From: CAYSLC01 sp964431545
GTDB lineage: Bacteria; Desulfobacterota; Desulfobacteria; Desulfobacterales; JAABSP01
DNA: 42,360 nt
Reading direction: 5' to 3'
Assembly: GCA_964431545.1 (NCBI GenBank)
Contig: CAYSLC010000021.1
Span: 1-42,360 of the forward strand
The position numbers and the translations under genes are program-made. Of the stretch, positions 25,575-32,736 are shown piece after piece. Position 1 is the stretch's first letter, and the number at the start of each line of letters is the position of its first letter. Below the pieces are notes generated by a model. It searched no databases and was not told the DNA's origin. It was given only the letters and a program-made list of their open reading frames with translations.

Positions 25575-25590
25575 ATCCGTACAGACGGAT
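25575..25590 (+). promoter_or_regulatory. Stem-loop over the map ribosome binding site
   Basis: ATCCGT-ACAG-ACGGAT is a perfect 6-bp stem with a 4-base loop ending nine bases before the map ATG. The only Shine-Dalgarno-like bases (ACGGA) are in the 3' arm of the stem. Folding would hide them, so translation of map might be modulated. This is inference from the sequence only. Confidence 0.4.
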
Positions 25591-25599
25591 GATCCGATT

Positions 25600-26490
25600 A
25601 TGTATTTAGACAACCGGAAAACCAAGGTCGGCCGGAACGACCCGTGCCCCTGCGGCAGCGGACGAAAGTACAAAAAGTGCTGTCTCCGAAAGGTGGGCAT
25701 CCCCTCCGGCAGCATCAAGGATGTCTATTTCAACCGCTACAAGATCCGGCTGAAGGAGGACAAGGACATCGAGGGGATAAGACGGGCGGGACGGCTGGTC
25801 CTCCGCACCCTGGATCTGGCGGAAGCGACCATTCGGCCGGGGATCCGGACCGCCGAGATCGACGACATTCTCCAGGACTTCACCCTCAAGAACAACGCCG
25901 TGGCCGCCCCCCTCAACTATCGGGGATATCCCAAGAGCACCTGCATCTCCGTCAATGAAGTGATCTGCCACGGGATCCCGGGGGACCGGATACTGGAGGG
26001 CGGCGACATCATCAACGTCGACGTCACCTCCATTCTGGACGGCTACTATGCCGATGCCAATAAAACCTTCTTCGTCGGCACCCCCGGGCCGGACGCCGAA
26101 AAGATCGTCCGGGTGGCCAAGGAGAGCCTACGGCTGGGGATCTCGATGGTCCGGCCCGGAAACACCATCGGCGACATCGGCTACGCCATCCAGCATTTCG
26201 CCGAGCGGCAGGGGTGCTCGGTGGTCCGGGAGTTCGTCGGCCACGGGGTCGGATTCGAGTTTCACGAACCGCCCCAGGTGCCCCACTACGGCCGCCGGGG
26301 GGAAGGGATCGTCCTGGTGCCGGGGATGGTCTTCACGGTGGAGCCCATGATCAACCTGGGGAGCAAGGACCTCAAGATCCTGCGGGACAAATGGACCGCC
26401 GTCACCAAGGACGGCGCATTGTCGGCCCAGTTCGAACAGACGATCCTGGTCACCGAGGAGGGCTTCGAGAGCATGACGCCCTTCGACTGA
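25600..26490 (+). CDS. map: Type I methionine aminopeptidase with N-terminal SEC-C motif
   Basis: Removes the initiator methionine from new proteins. The 296-aa protein has an N-terminal zinc-binding SEC-C motif (RNDPCPCGSGRKYKKCC, Cys16, Cys18, Cys27, Cys28), also found at the end of SecA, then a linker and the pita-bread catalytic domain (about 48-294). All five metal ligands are present: Asp141 (NVDV), Asp152 (DANKTF), His215 (GHGVG), Glu248 (TVEP) and Glu279 (FEQTI). Substrate-contacting His124 and His222 are there too. SEC-C may help ribosome or nascent-chain binding. The gene is on the plus strand, away from the ribosomal operon where map often sits. It starts 52 bp after the exchanger stop and may share its transcript. 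Confidence 0.95.
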   Translation: MYLDNRKTKVGRNDPCPCGSGRKYKKCCLRKVGIPSGSIKDVYFNRYKIRLKEDKDIEGIRRAGRLVLRTLDLAEATIRPGIRTAEIDDILQDFTLKNNAVAAPLNYRGYPKSTCISVNEVICHGIPGDRILEGGDIINVDVTSILDGYYADANKTFFVGTPGPDAEKIVRVAKESLRLGISMVRPGNTIGDIGYAIQHFAERQGCSVVREFVGHGVGFEFHEPPQVPHYGRRGEGIVLVPGMVFTVEPMINLGSKDLKILRDKWTAVTKDGALSAQFEQTILVTEEGFESMTPFD

Positions 26491-26577
26491 ACCCCGCCGC
26501 CGCCCGGCCGGACGGATTGCGGCGGATGGCCGCCGATACAGACCGCCGACTCACACAGAAGCTGAAAGGGTTGAATC

Positions 26578-26772
26578 ATGGGTTCCTCCATGGACGAGCA
26601 GATCCTCCGCGCATCCAAAGAGATCATCGTGAAGTTCATCGAGACCGGTCGGGTGTCGCCAACCGCCTTTTCCGAGGCATTTAAGAATATCTACACCACC
26701 ATCGAAGAGACGGTGAAAGGGACTCCTCCCGACACCACACCGCCCGTGGAGGAGAAAAAAGCCAAGCCTTAA
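26578..26772 (+). CDS. Small conserved-looking protein, weak MucR/Ros N-terminal resemblance
   Basis: A 64-aa protein. Residues 7-46 form an amphipathic helical region (ILRASKEIIVKFIETGRVSP), followed by a Pro/Thr/Lys-rich tail. The helical part faintly resembles the N-terminal oligomerisation part of MucR/Ros zinc-finger regulators, but the DNA-binding zinc finger is missing. That resemblance is from memory and unverified. The ATG at 26578 has AAAGGG seven bases upstream. It lies 87 bp after map and converges on dapB. Confidence 0.6.
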   Translation: MGSSMDEQILRASKEIIVKFIETGRVSPTAFSEAFKNIYTTIEETVKGTPPDTTPPVEEKKAKP

Positions 26773-26803
26773 GCCTTAAGGGCAAGAAAGAGCCCCCATC
26801 TTT
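26773..26803. terminator. Convergent gap with weak terminator-like repeats
   Basis: This 31-bp gap between the 64-aa gene and dapB holds two overlapping CTTAAG-containing units and GGGC-N8-GCCC, the latter followed by a short T-run on the plus strand. On the minus strand a run of six T lies just beyond. A bidirectional terminator is possible but the stems are short. Confidence 0.3.
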
Positions 26804-27646
26804 TCAGACCCGTTTCAACACGTCGATCATGGTATAGACCCTTCCAGCTTCCCCCTTTCCGACCTTTTCCGCCAGATAGGCGACGGCGTCCAGGGTGCCC
26901 GCCGCATAGATCTCCCGGCCGTTGACGTTGTGGGAGAAGCTGAACCGAACGGTGCCGTCTTCCGAGCAGAGCGTGTAGGTGTGCCATCCGTGCCCGCCCA
27001 GGTGCTCCTCGGGGATCCCCCAGGCTTCCCGCTGCGCCACCGGGTCCCGCTCCTTTCGGATCTCCGTTTCGGAAAACGGGGTCCCCAGGCGGTTGAAATA
27101 GGCCACCATTGCTTTGGCGGTTCCGGAGGTATCCGCCTTTCCGTTCTGATGGCTCTCGGCCACATCCAGGGAATAGCCCTTGAACAGACCCGGAAAGGTC
27201 TCCGCGGCCCAGGCCATCATGGCCTGAAAACCCACGATCTGTTTGGCCATGTTGGGGGCGATGACGGCGACGGTTTCCGAATTCCGGACGGTCTCCTCCA
27301 GCGTCGACCGATTTCCGCCGGTGGTTCCCATGACGAAGGGGATCCGGTGACGACAGTAGAAATCCGCGTTGCCGTTCACCCCGTCGGGATGGGTATAATC
27401 GACGGCAACAAATGGTTCCCCCGTCCCGCCGACGGCGGAAAGGGCGTCGTCACGCTTGTCCGGATGGAACAGACGCACCGTTTTCCCGGCGACCTCCCAT
27501 TCGGTCTCGGTGATTTCGGGCCCCGTGAGGGCGGCGTCCAGAAGGTTGAATCGGGCGTCCACGGCCACGTGTTCGGCCACTTTGACGGCCATGTTGCCGG
27601 GAATGCCGTTGACCATGACGGGGATGGGATCGGGCATGGGGGACAT
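26804..27646 (-). CDS. dapB: 4-hydroxy-tetrahydrodipicolinate reductase, plant-type DapB
   Basis: Catalyses the NAD(P)H-dependent reduction step of the diaminopimelate/lysine pathway. The 280-aa protein has the nucleotide-binding VNGIPGNMA (12-20), DYTHPDGV (83-90), GTTG (107-110), APNMA (130-134) and the active-site segment ESHQNGKADTSGTAKAM (164-180) with Lys170. It carries HQ where E. coli DapB has a His pair, and the overall pattern fits the plant/chlamydial branch of DapB. The ATG at 27646 has GGAGGT five bases upstream; an in-frame ATG 12 codons earlier lies next to the terminator T-run and is unlikely. It follows the ribosomal operon in the same direction, only 36 bp after the terminator. 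Confidence 0.88.
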   Translation of the reverse strand: MSPMPDPIPVMVNGIPGNMAVKVAEHVAVDARFNLLDAALTGPEITETEWEVAGKTVRLFHPDKRDDALSAVGGTGEPFVAVDYTHPDGVNGNADFYCRHRIPFVMGTTGGNRSTLEETVRNSETVAVIAPNMAKQIVGFQAMMAWAAETFPGLFKGYSLDVAESHQNGKADTSGTAKAMVAYFNRLGTPFSETEIRKERDPVAQREAWGIPEEHLGGHGWHTYTLCSEDGTVRFSFSHNVNGREIYAAGTLDAVAYLAEKVGKGEAGRVYTMIDVLKRV

Positions 27647-27681
27647 GAACACCTCCGTGTTTCGTTGCAGGGTCTTCTCCA

Positions 27682-27722
27682 ATAAAAAAAGCCCCCGTCT
27701 CGCAATGGAGGAGGGGGCTTTT
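27682..27722 (-). terminator. Intrinsic terminator after rplQ
   Basis: On the minus strand, GCCCCC (27718-27713) pairs with GGGGGC (27696-27691) across a 16-base loop, flanked by AAAA and TTTT and ending in a seven-base T-run (27690-27684). This is a strong Rho-independent terminator 57 bp after the rplQ stop. It also sits directly in the leader of dapB. Confidence 0.88.
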
Positions 27723-27730
27723 GGTCCACG

Positions 27731-27758
27731 GGCCGCTTCGACGGACCCGAAAGCGGCC
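27731..27758 (-). promoter_or_regulatory. Second stem-loop between rplQ and dapB
   Basis: GGCCGCTT and AAGCGGCC form a perfect 8-bp stem with a 12-base loop, 20 bp after the rplQ stop on the minus strand and just ahead of the terminator. GGTCC inside the loop can pair with GGACC downstream of the stem, so two folds compete. It may protect the 3' end of the mRNA or take part in attenuation. Confidence 0.45.
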
Positions 27759-27778
27759 GCAAATCGGGATGAAAGTCG

Positions 27779-28303
27779 CTATTCGGTCCTCTCCGGACCT
27801 TCCTCCGGCGCGGACGAGGAAGCCGGCGGCGTCTCCTCCGCTGGGGCGGTCTCCTTGGGAGGGGCCGCCGTTCGTGCCGCGGGCTGGGGAGAGGCCGGTT
27901 CGACCTTGGAGGTTTTTTTCCGTCGAGAGGATTTGGCCTCGGTCGGGGCGCCGGTCACCAGCTCGACGATGGACAGGGGCGCCGCGTCCCCCGGCCGCCG
28001 TCCGGCCTTGATCACCCGGGTGTAGCCGCCGGGCCGGTCCGCGAACCGTTTGGGAGCCTCTTCGAAGAGCTTGTGGACCACCTTCTTCTCCCGCATGATG
28101 GATAAGGCCTGGCGTCGGGCATGGAGGTCCCCCCGTTTGGCGAGGGTGACCATGTGGTCGGCCCATCCCCGAAGCATCTTGGCCTTGGCGTCGGTGGTCT
28201 GGATCCGGTCATATTTGAACAAGGAGGTCACCATGTTCCGGAACATGGCGTTCCGGTGACTGGCCGTCCGGTTCAGCTTGCTGCCTGCTTTTCGATGTCT
28301 CAT
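27779..28303 (-). CDS. rplQ: 50S ribosomal protein L17 with C-terminal tail
   Basis: L17 lies near the peptide exit tunnel of the 50S subunit. Residues 1-118 are the normal L17 domain (MRHRKAGSKLNR, HRNAMFRNMV, GGYTRVIK). A tail of about 56 residues (119-174) rich in Ala, Pro, Glu, Thr and Lys follows, making the protein longer than the usual 115-130 aa. The tail is probably disordered. It is the last gene of the alpha operon, 5 bp after rpoA. Confidence 0.95.
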   Translation of the reverse strand: MRHRKAGSKLNRTASHRNAMFRNMVTSLFKYDRIQTTDAKAKMLRGWADHMVTLAKRGDLHARRQALSIMREKKVVHKLFEEAPKRFADRPGGYTRVIKAGRRPGDAAPLSIVELVTGAPTEAKSSRRKKTSKVEPASPQPAARTAAPPKETAPAEETPPASSSAPEEGPERTE

Positions 28304-28308
28304 CGGTC

Positions 28309-29334
28309 CTATTCTCCTTCCTCGATTTCTTCATCGGGGGGCGGAACGAAGCCGTCCAACTTCATCCCCAGGGAGAGCCCCATCTCCCCCAACACCTCCT
28401 TGATTTCGTTGAGGGATTTCCTGCCGAAGTTCTTGGTCTTGAGCATCTCCGATTCCGTCTTGCTCACCAGCTGATAGATCTTGTGGATATTGGCGTTTTT
28501 CAGGCAGTTGGCGCTTCTGACCGAGAGTTCCAGCTCTTCGACGCTCCGGTAGAGATTCTCGTTGAACTCGGGCGTCTCCTCGTCTTCCCCACCGAAATCC
28601 ACCTCCGGCTCCAGATCCTCGTCGAAGTTGATGAAGATGGACATCTGCTCCTTGAGAATCTTGGCCGCGTAGGCCACCGCATCTTCCGGCAGGACGCTTC
28701 CATCGGTCCAGACTTCCATGGTCAGCTTGTCGTAATCGGTCTTCTGGCCCACCCGGGAGTTTCCCACCACGTAGTTGACCCGTTTGATGGGGGAAAAGAC
28801 CGCGTCGATGGGAATGGTGCCCACCGGCGCATCATCGTCCTTGTTGGCCTCGGACAGGGAGTACCCCTTGCCCACCTTCACGGTCAGGGTCATCCTGAGG
28901 GCCGCGCCGTCGGAGAGCGTCGCGATGTGTTGCTCCGGATTGAGGACCTTGACCCTGCCGTCCTCGCTGACGATGTCCCCCGCCGTGATCTCCCCGGCTC
29001 CCGCCGCATCGATGTACACCGTCCTCTCTTCCGTGTCGGATACGGACAGACGAACCTCCTTGAGGTTCAGGATGATTTCCGACACATCCTCGAGAACGCC
29101 TTCGATTACGCTGAACTCATGCATGACGGAGTCGAACTTCACCGCCACGACGGCGGCCCCGTAGAGAGAAGAGAGGATGATCCTCCGCAGCGAGTTGCCG
29201 ACGGTGGTCCCGAATCCCCGCTCCAGGGGCTCACAGATGAATTTGCCGTAGGAGGGCGTATTCTCTTCGACATGAACCTTCTCCGGCCGAATCATCCCCT
29301 GCCAGTTCATGTACATCAGTTCATTTGACGACAT
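28309..29334 (-). CDS. rpoA: RNA polymerase alpha subunit
   Basis: Alpha dimers nucleate RNA polymerase assembly, and the C-terminal domain contacts UP elements and activators. The 341-aa protein has the N-terminal domain with ERGFGTTVGNSLRRILLS-like sequence (48-65) and the C-terminal domain with LELSVRSANCLKNANI and GRKSLNEIKEVLGEMGLSLG, then a short acidic tail. The ATG at 29334 has GGAG nine bases upstream; an ATG eight codons earlier has no site. Confidence 0.98.
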   Translation of the reverse strand: MSSNELMYMNWQGMIRPEKVHVEENTPSYGKFICEPLERGFGTTVGNSLRRIILSSLYGAAVVAVKFDSVMHEFSVIEGVLEDVSEIILNLKEVRLSVSDTEERTVYIDAAGAGEITAGDIVSEDGRVKVLNPEQHIATLSDGAALRMTLTVKVGKGYSLSEANKDDDAPVGTIPIDAVFSPIKRVNYVVGNSRVGQKTDYDKLTMEVWTDGSVLPEDAVAYAAKILKEQMSIFINFDEDLEPEVDFGGEDEETPEFNENLYRSVEELELSVRSANCLKNANIHKIYQLVSKTESEMLKTKNFGRKSLNEIKEVLGEMGLSLGMKLDGFVPPPDEEIEEGE

Positions 29335-29401
29335 CGATATTACTCCAGACTGTTTCACTGCCGTTGCGTATCGGCGACCGTCGGCCGCCTCCGCGCCGGA
29401 T

Positions 29402-30031
29402 TTATTTGGAATACAGCTCCACGACGAGCTGTTCCTGAATGGGCATGGTCAGATCTTCCCGCACCGGGAGCGCCTTGATGAACCCCTTGAGGTTCTCTTT
29501 CTCCAGCTCCAGCCACTGGGGAATCCCTCGTCTGACCACCGCATCGAGGGCGTCGCCGATGGCTTGAACGTTTCGGCTCTTCTCCCGGACTTCGACGACG
29601 TCGCCCTCTTTGATGAGATAGGAAGGGATGTCCACCTTCCGGCCGTTGACCGTGAAATGGCCGTGCCGGACGAAGTGGCGTCCCTGATTCCGCGAGTTGG
29701 CGAAGCCGAGACGGTAGACGACATTGTCCAGCCGCCGCTCCAGCCCCACCAGAAGATTGGTCCCGGTGATCCCTTTCTGGCGATCGGCCCGGACAAAAAA
29801 GAGATGGAACTGTTTTTCGGACAAGCCGTACATCCGCTTGACCTTCTGCTTCTCCCGGAGCTGTATCCCGTAGTCCGACACCTTGCCCCGACGGCGCTGC
29901 CCGTGCTCTCCGGGAGGATATCCCCGCCGGTCGAAGGCGCATTTGTCGGAATAACAGCGGTCCCCCTTGAGGAACAGCTTCATGTTTTCACGGCGGCATA
30001 TTCTGCAAACTGAACCCGTATATCGTGCCAA
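29402..30031 (-). CDS. rpsD: 30S ribosomal protein S4 (zinc type), TTG start
   Basis: S4 starts assembly of the 30S body and often represses the alpha operon. The 209-aa protein is the zinc-binding form, with Cys9, Cys12, Cys26 and Cys31, followed by the S4 RNA-binding domain (RLDNVVYRLGFANSR). The true start is TTG at 30031 with AAGGAGGAG seven bases upstream, giving the standard MARYTG start; an upstream ATG at 30085 would add 18 residues and overlap rpsK. Confidence 0.97.
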   Translation of the reverse strand: MARYTGSVCRICRRENMKLFLKGDRCYSDKCAFDRRGYPPGEHGQRRRGKVSDYGIQLREKQKVKRMYGLSEKQFHLFFVRADRQKGITGTNLLVGLERRLDNVVYRLGFANSRNQGRHFVRHGHFTVNGRKVDIPSYLIKEGDVVEVREKSRNVQAIGDALDAVVRRGIPQWLELEKENLKGFIKALPVREDLTMPIQEQLVVELYSK

Positions 30032-30050
30032 CTCTATCTCCTCCTTACAC

Positions 30051-30437
30051 TTATACCCGGCGCCTTTTTGGCGGTCGACAGCCATTGTGGGGGACGGGGG
30101 TGACGTCCTTGATCATCAAGACGTTGAAGCCCACCGCCTGGAGCGCGCGAAGGGCGGATTCCCGTCCGGAGCCCGGCCCCTTGACGTAAACCTCCACACT
30201 TTTCATTCCGTGCTCCATGGCCTTTCTCGAGGCATCCTCGGCGGCCAGCTGCGCCGCGAAGGGGGTGCTCTTCCGAGAGCCCTTGAATCCCTGGACGCCG
30301 GCGCTGGACCAGGAGACGATGTTGCCCGCGGGATCGGTAATGGTGACGATGGTGTTGTTGAACGTGGACTGGATATGCACGACCCCGGTGGCGATATTCT
30401 TCTTTTCCTTCTTTTTTGTACGGCTTCTTCTCGGCAT
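30051..30437 (-). CDS. rpsK: 30S ribosomal protein S11
   Basis: S11 is part of the 30S platform near the E site. The 128-aa protein has the basic N-terminus RRSRTKKKEKKN, then GVVHIQSTFNNTIVTITD (20-37), SAGVQGFKGSRKSTPFAAQ and the C-terminal HNGCRPPKRRRV, all standard. ATG start; 26 bp after rpsM. Confidence 0.98.
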   Translation of the reverse strand: MPRRSRTKKKEKKNIATGVVHIQSTFNNTIVTITDPAGNIVSWSSAGVQGFKGSRKSTPFAAQLAAEDASRKAMEHGMKSVEVYVKGPGSGRESALRALQAVGFNVLMIKDVTPVPHNGCRPPKRRRV

Positions 30438-30463
30438 TTGCGTCGTTCCTGTGGGTTAGTGAA

Positions 30464-30847
30464 TTATTTCTTCTTGGCCCCGCCCTTTTTCTTCACGGCG
30501 GCCCGGCGGGGTCCCTTTCGTGTTCTCGCGTTGGTGCTCGTCCGTTGTCCGTGAACCGGCAGGGACCGACGGTGACGCAGCCCCCGGTAGCATCCCAGGT
30601 CCATCAACCGCTTGATGTTCATGGAGACCTCCGTGCGGAGTTCCCCTTCCACCTTGTAATCGTTGTCGATGGCCTTCCGGATGTCGTTGACCTGCTCCTG
30701 GGTCAGATCGTCCGTGGTAATGCCGGGATCGATATCGAGCCGATCGAGAATCTGCCGTGATGTGGTCCGACCGATGCCGTAAATGTAGGTCAGTCCGATC
30801 TCGATGCGCTTCTGCCTGGGTAAATCTACGCCCGCGATTCTTGCCAA
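30464..30847 (-). CDS. rpsM: 30S ribosomal protein S13, TTG start
   Basis: S13 lies in the 30S head and contacts the 50S subunit and P-site tRNA. The 127-aa protein begins MARIAGVDLPRQKRIEIGL and ends in the typical lysine-rich tail; GQRTSTNARTRKG (103-115) is conserved. The start is TTG at 30847 with AGGAGG close by, overlapping the region just after rpmJ. Confidence 0.97.
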   Translation of the reverse strand: MARIAGVDLPRQKRIEIGLTYIYGIGRTTSRQILDRLDIDPGITTDDLTQEQVNDIRKAIDNDYKVEGELRTEVSMNIKRLMDLGCYRGLRHRRSLPVHGQRTSTNARTRKGPRRAAVKKKGGAKKK

Positions 30848-30858
30848 CGTCCGTCCTC

Positions 30859-30972
30859 CTATCCTTGCCGCTGTTTATGCCGCTTGTTCTTGCAGATGAC
30901 TCTGACGATCCCTCTTCTTCGGATCACCTTGCAACTGCTGCACATCTTTTTTACCGATGCCCTGACTTTCAT
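30859..30972 (-). CDS. rpmJ: 50S ribosomal protein L36 (zinc type)
   Basis: L36 is the smallest 50S protein. The 37-aa product MKVRASVKKMCSSCKVIRRR followed by GIVRVICKNKRHKQRQG has the full zinc set Cys11, Cys14, Cys27 and His32. ATG at 30972 with GGAGAGA upstream. It sits between infA and rpsM as in many bacteria, 11 bp before rpsM. Confidence 0.97.
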   Translation of the reverse strand: MKVRASVKKMCSSCKVIRRRGIVRVICKNKRHKQRQG

Positions 30973-30990
30973 CCTGTCTCTCCTCGCCGA

Positions 30991-31039
30991 CCCCGGAAAG
31001 CACCGGGGCCTCGGCCGTCCGTACCGGGGAAATGCCCCG
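30991..31039 (-). other. Two GC-rich stem-loops between infA and rpmJ
   Basis: CCCCGG-N6-CCGGGG (30991-31008) and CGGGG-N5-CCCCG (31025-31039) are perfect stems in the 116-bp gap. Neither is followed by a T-run, so they are not intrinsic terminators. They may affect mRNA processing or stability. Confidence 0.5.
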
Positions 31040-31088
31040 TCGGGCGTCCGGGACCCGTGAATGCCCGGCGGTCTTTTCCATTGGGATG

Positions 31089-31307
31089 CTATTTCGAACG
31101 GTAGGTTATCCTGCCACGGGAAAGATCGTACGGGGAAAGCTCGACGGTCACGGTATCTCCCGGCAGAATTTTGATGAAATGCATCCGCATCTTCCCCGAA
31201 ATATGTGCCAGAATCTGGTGCTTGTTCTCCAACTCCACCTTGAACATTGCGTTGGGAAGCGTTTCGATCACCGTTCCCTGAACTTTGATCGGCTCCTCTT
31301 TGGCCAT
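31089..31307 (-). CDS. infA: Translation initiation factor IF-1
   Basis: IF-1 binds the A site of the 30S subunit during initiation. The 72-aa protein is an OB fold with the usual features: IKVQGTVIETLPNAMFKVEL (7-26, conserved), GKMRMHFIKILPGDTVTVELSPYD and RGRITYR at the end. ATG at 31307 with GGGAGA upstream. It follows secY directly; adk and map, often located here, are absent. Confidence 0.98.
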   Translation of the reverse strand: MAKEEPIKVQGTVIETLPNAMFKVELENKHQILAHISGKMRMHFIKILPGDTVTVELSPYDLSRGRITYRSK

Positions 31308-31335
31308 ATCTTATCTCCCGTCTTCCGTTATCATC

Positions 31336-31375
31336 GGGGCGGAGGCGTCATCCGCCCCCGTCCGTGGTCGACCAC
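31336..31375 (-). other. Stem-loop and palindrome between secY and infA
   Basis: GGGGCGGA-N7-TCCGCCCC (31336-31358) is a perfect 8-bp stem, and GTGGTCGACCAC (31364-31375) a perfect 12-bp palindrome, within the 110-bp gap. No T-run follows on the minus strand, so this is not a standard terminator. It may be a processing or stability element, or a scar where adk/map were lost. Confidence 0.55.
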
Positions 31376-31417
31376 CCGCCCGGCTCCCGGGTCCTGGTTC
31401 CGGATTCGATCTCCGGA

Positions 31418-32734
31418 TCACCGTCGGCCGCGCATCCTTCCGGAGCCCTTCTTGAGAAATCCCTCGTAATGGCGGGTCAGCATGTGGGACTCGATCTGGG
31501 AGACCGTGTCCATGGCCACTCCCACCACAATGAGCAGGGCGGTGCCGCCGAAGTAAAAGGGTACGTTGAACCTGCTGATCAAAATCGACGGCAGCACGCA
31601 GACCGCGGAGACATAGATGGCCCCGCCGAGGGTGATCCGGGTCAGCACCCGGTCGATATAATCGGCGGTCCGTTTGCCCGGCCGGATCCCCGGAATATAT
31701 CCGCCGTGTTTCTTCATGTTCTCCGCCACATCCGACGGGTTGAAGGTGACCGCCGTGTAGAAGTAGCAGAAGAAGAAGATGAACCCGACAAAGAGCAACT
31801 CGTAGAGGACGTTGCCGGGACGCATGGAATTGGCGACGGTCTGCATCCAGGGAACCGTGATGAAGGAGGCCAGGGTCGCCGGAAACATGATGATGGACGA
31901 GGCGAAGATGGGCGGAATGACGCCCGATGTGTTGATCTTCAACGGAAGATGGGTGCTCTGTCCCCCGTACATCCGGCGGCCCACCACCCGCTTGGCGTAC
32001 TGTACCGGGATCCGCCGCTGTCCCTGCTCCACGAAGACGATGAAGCCGATCACCGCCACCATCAGCACCACCAGCGTCAGAACCAGGAAGATTCCCATCT
32101 CACCGGTGGACATCAACTGGAAGGTATTACCGATGGCGTTGGGCATCCGCGCCACGATACCGGCGAAGATGATCAGGGAGATCCCGTTGCCGATCCCCCG
32201 CTCGGTGATCTGTTCGCCGAGCCACATGAGAAACGCCGTTCCGGAGGTCAGGGTGAGCACCGTCATCAGACGGAAGCTCCAGCCCGGATCGATGACCACC
32301 GGCGCGCCGCCGGGGGAGGTCATGCTCTCCAGCCAGAAGCTGATGCCGAACCCCTGGATGATGGAAAGGACCACGGTGCCGTACCGGGTATATTGGGTGA
32401 TCTTCTTCCGACCCTGCTCCCCCTCCTTTGACAGCCGTTCCAGGTGGGGAATCACCACCGTCAACAGCTGCAGGATGATGGAGGCGCTGATGTACGGCAT
32501 GATCCCCAGGGCGAAAACCGACAGCCGCTCCAGGGCGCCGCCGGCGAACATGTCGAAGATGCCGAGCAGGGTCCCCTTGGCCCGGGCGAAAAAGGATGCC
32601 AGCGCAACGGCGTCGATGCCGGGGGTGGGGACATGGACGCCGATCCGGTAAACGGTCAGCAGCGCCAGGGTATAGAAGATCCTCCGTTTCAGCTCCGGGA
32701 TCTTGAAGATGTTCTGAAAACCGCCAGCCACCAT
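31418..32734 (-). CDS. secY: SecY preprotein translocase subunit
   Basis: SecY forms the protein-conducting channel of the Sec translocon in the inner membrane. The 438-aa protein has ten predicted membrane helices and conserved parts such as RIGVHVPTPGID (26-37), IMPYISASIILQLL (78-91) and GIGNGISLIIFAGI. The C-terminal cytoplasmic basic tail is present. Two bp after rplO, the usual place in the spc operon. Confidence 0.98.
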   Translation of the reverse strand: MVAGGFQNIFKIPELKRRIFYTLALLTVYRIGVHVPTPGIDAVALASFFARAKGTLLGIFDMFAGGALERLSVFALGIMPYISASIILQLLTVVIPHLERLSKEGEQGRKKITQYTRYGTVVLSIIQGFGISFWLESMTSPGGAPVVIDPGWSFRLMTVLTLTSGTAFLMWLGEQITERGIGNGISLIIFAGIVARMPNAIGNTFQLMSTGEMGIFLVLTLVVLMVAVIGFIVFVEQGQRRIPVQYAKRVVGRRMYGGQSTHLPLKINTSGVIPPIFASSIIMFPATLASFITVPWMQTVANSMRPGNVLYELLFVGFIFFFCYFYTAVTFNPSDVAENMKKHGGYIPGIRPGKRTADYIDRVLTRITLGGAIYVSAVCVLPSILISRFNVPFYFGGTALLIVVGVAMDTVSQIESHMLTRHYEGFLKKGSGRMRGRR

Positions 32735-32736
32735 GA

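Noticed and set aside
24360..25718. 452-codon minus-strand open frame opposite the exchanger and start of map
   Set aside because: Composition is His/Asp/Gly/Arg-rich without any domain, while the plus strand encodes a clear membrane exchanger with both alpha-repeats.
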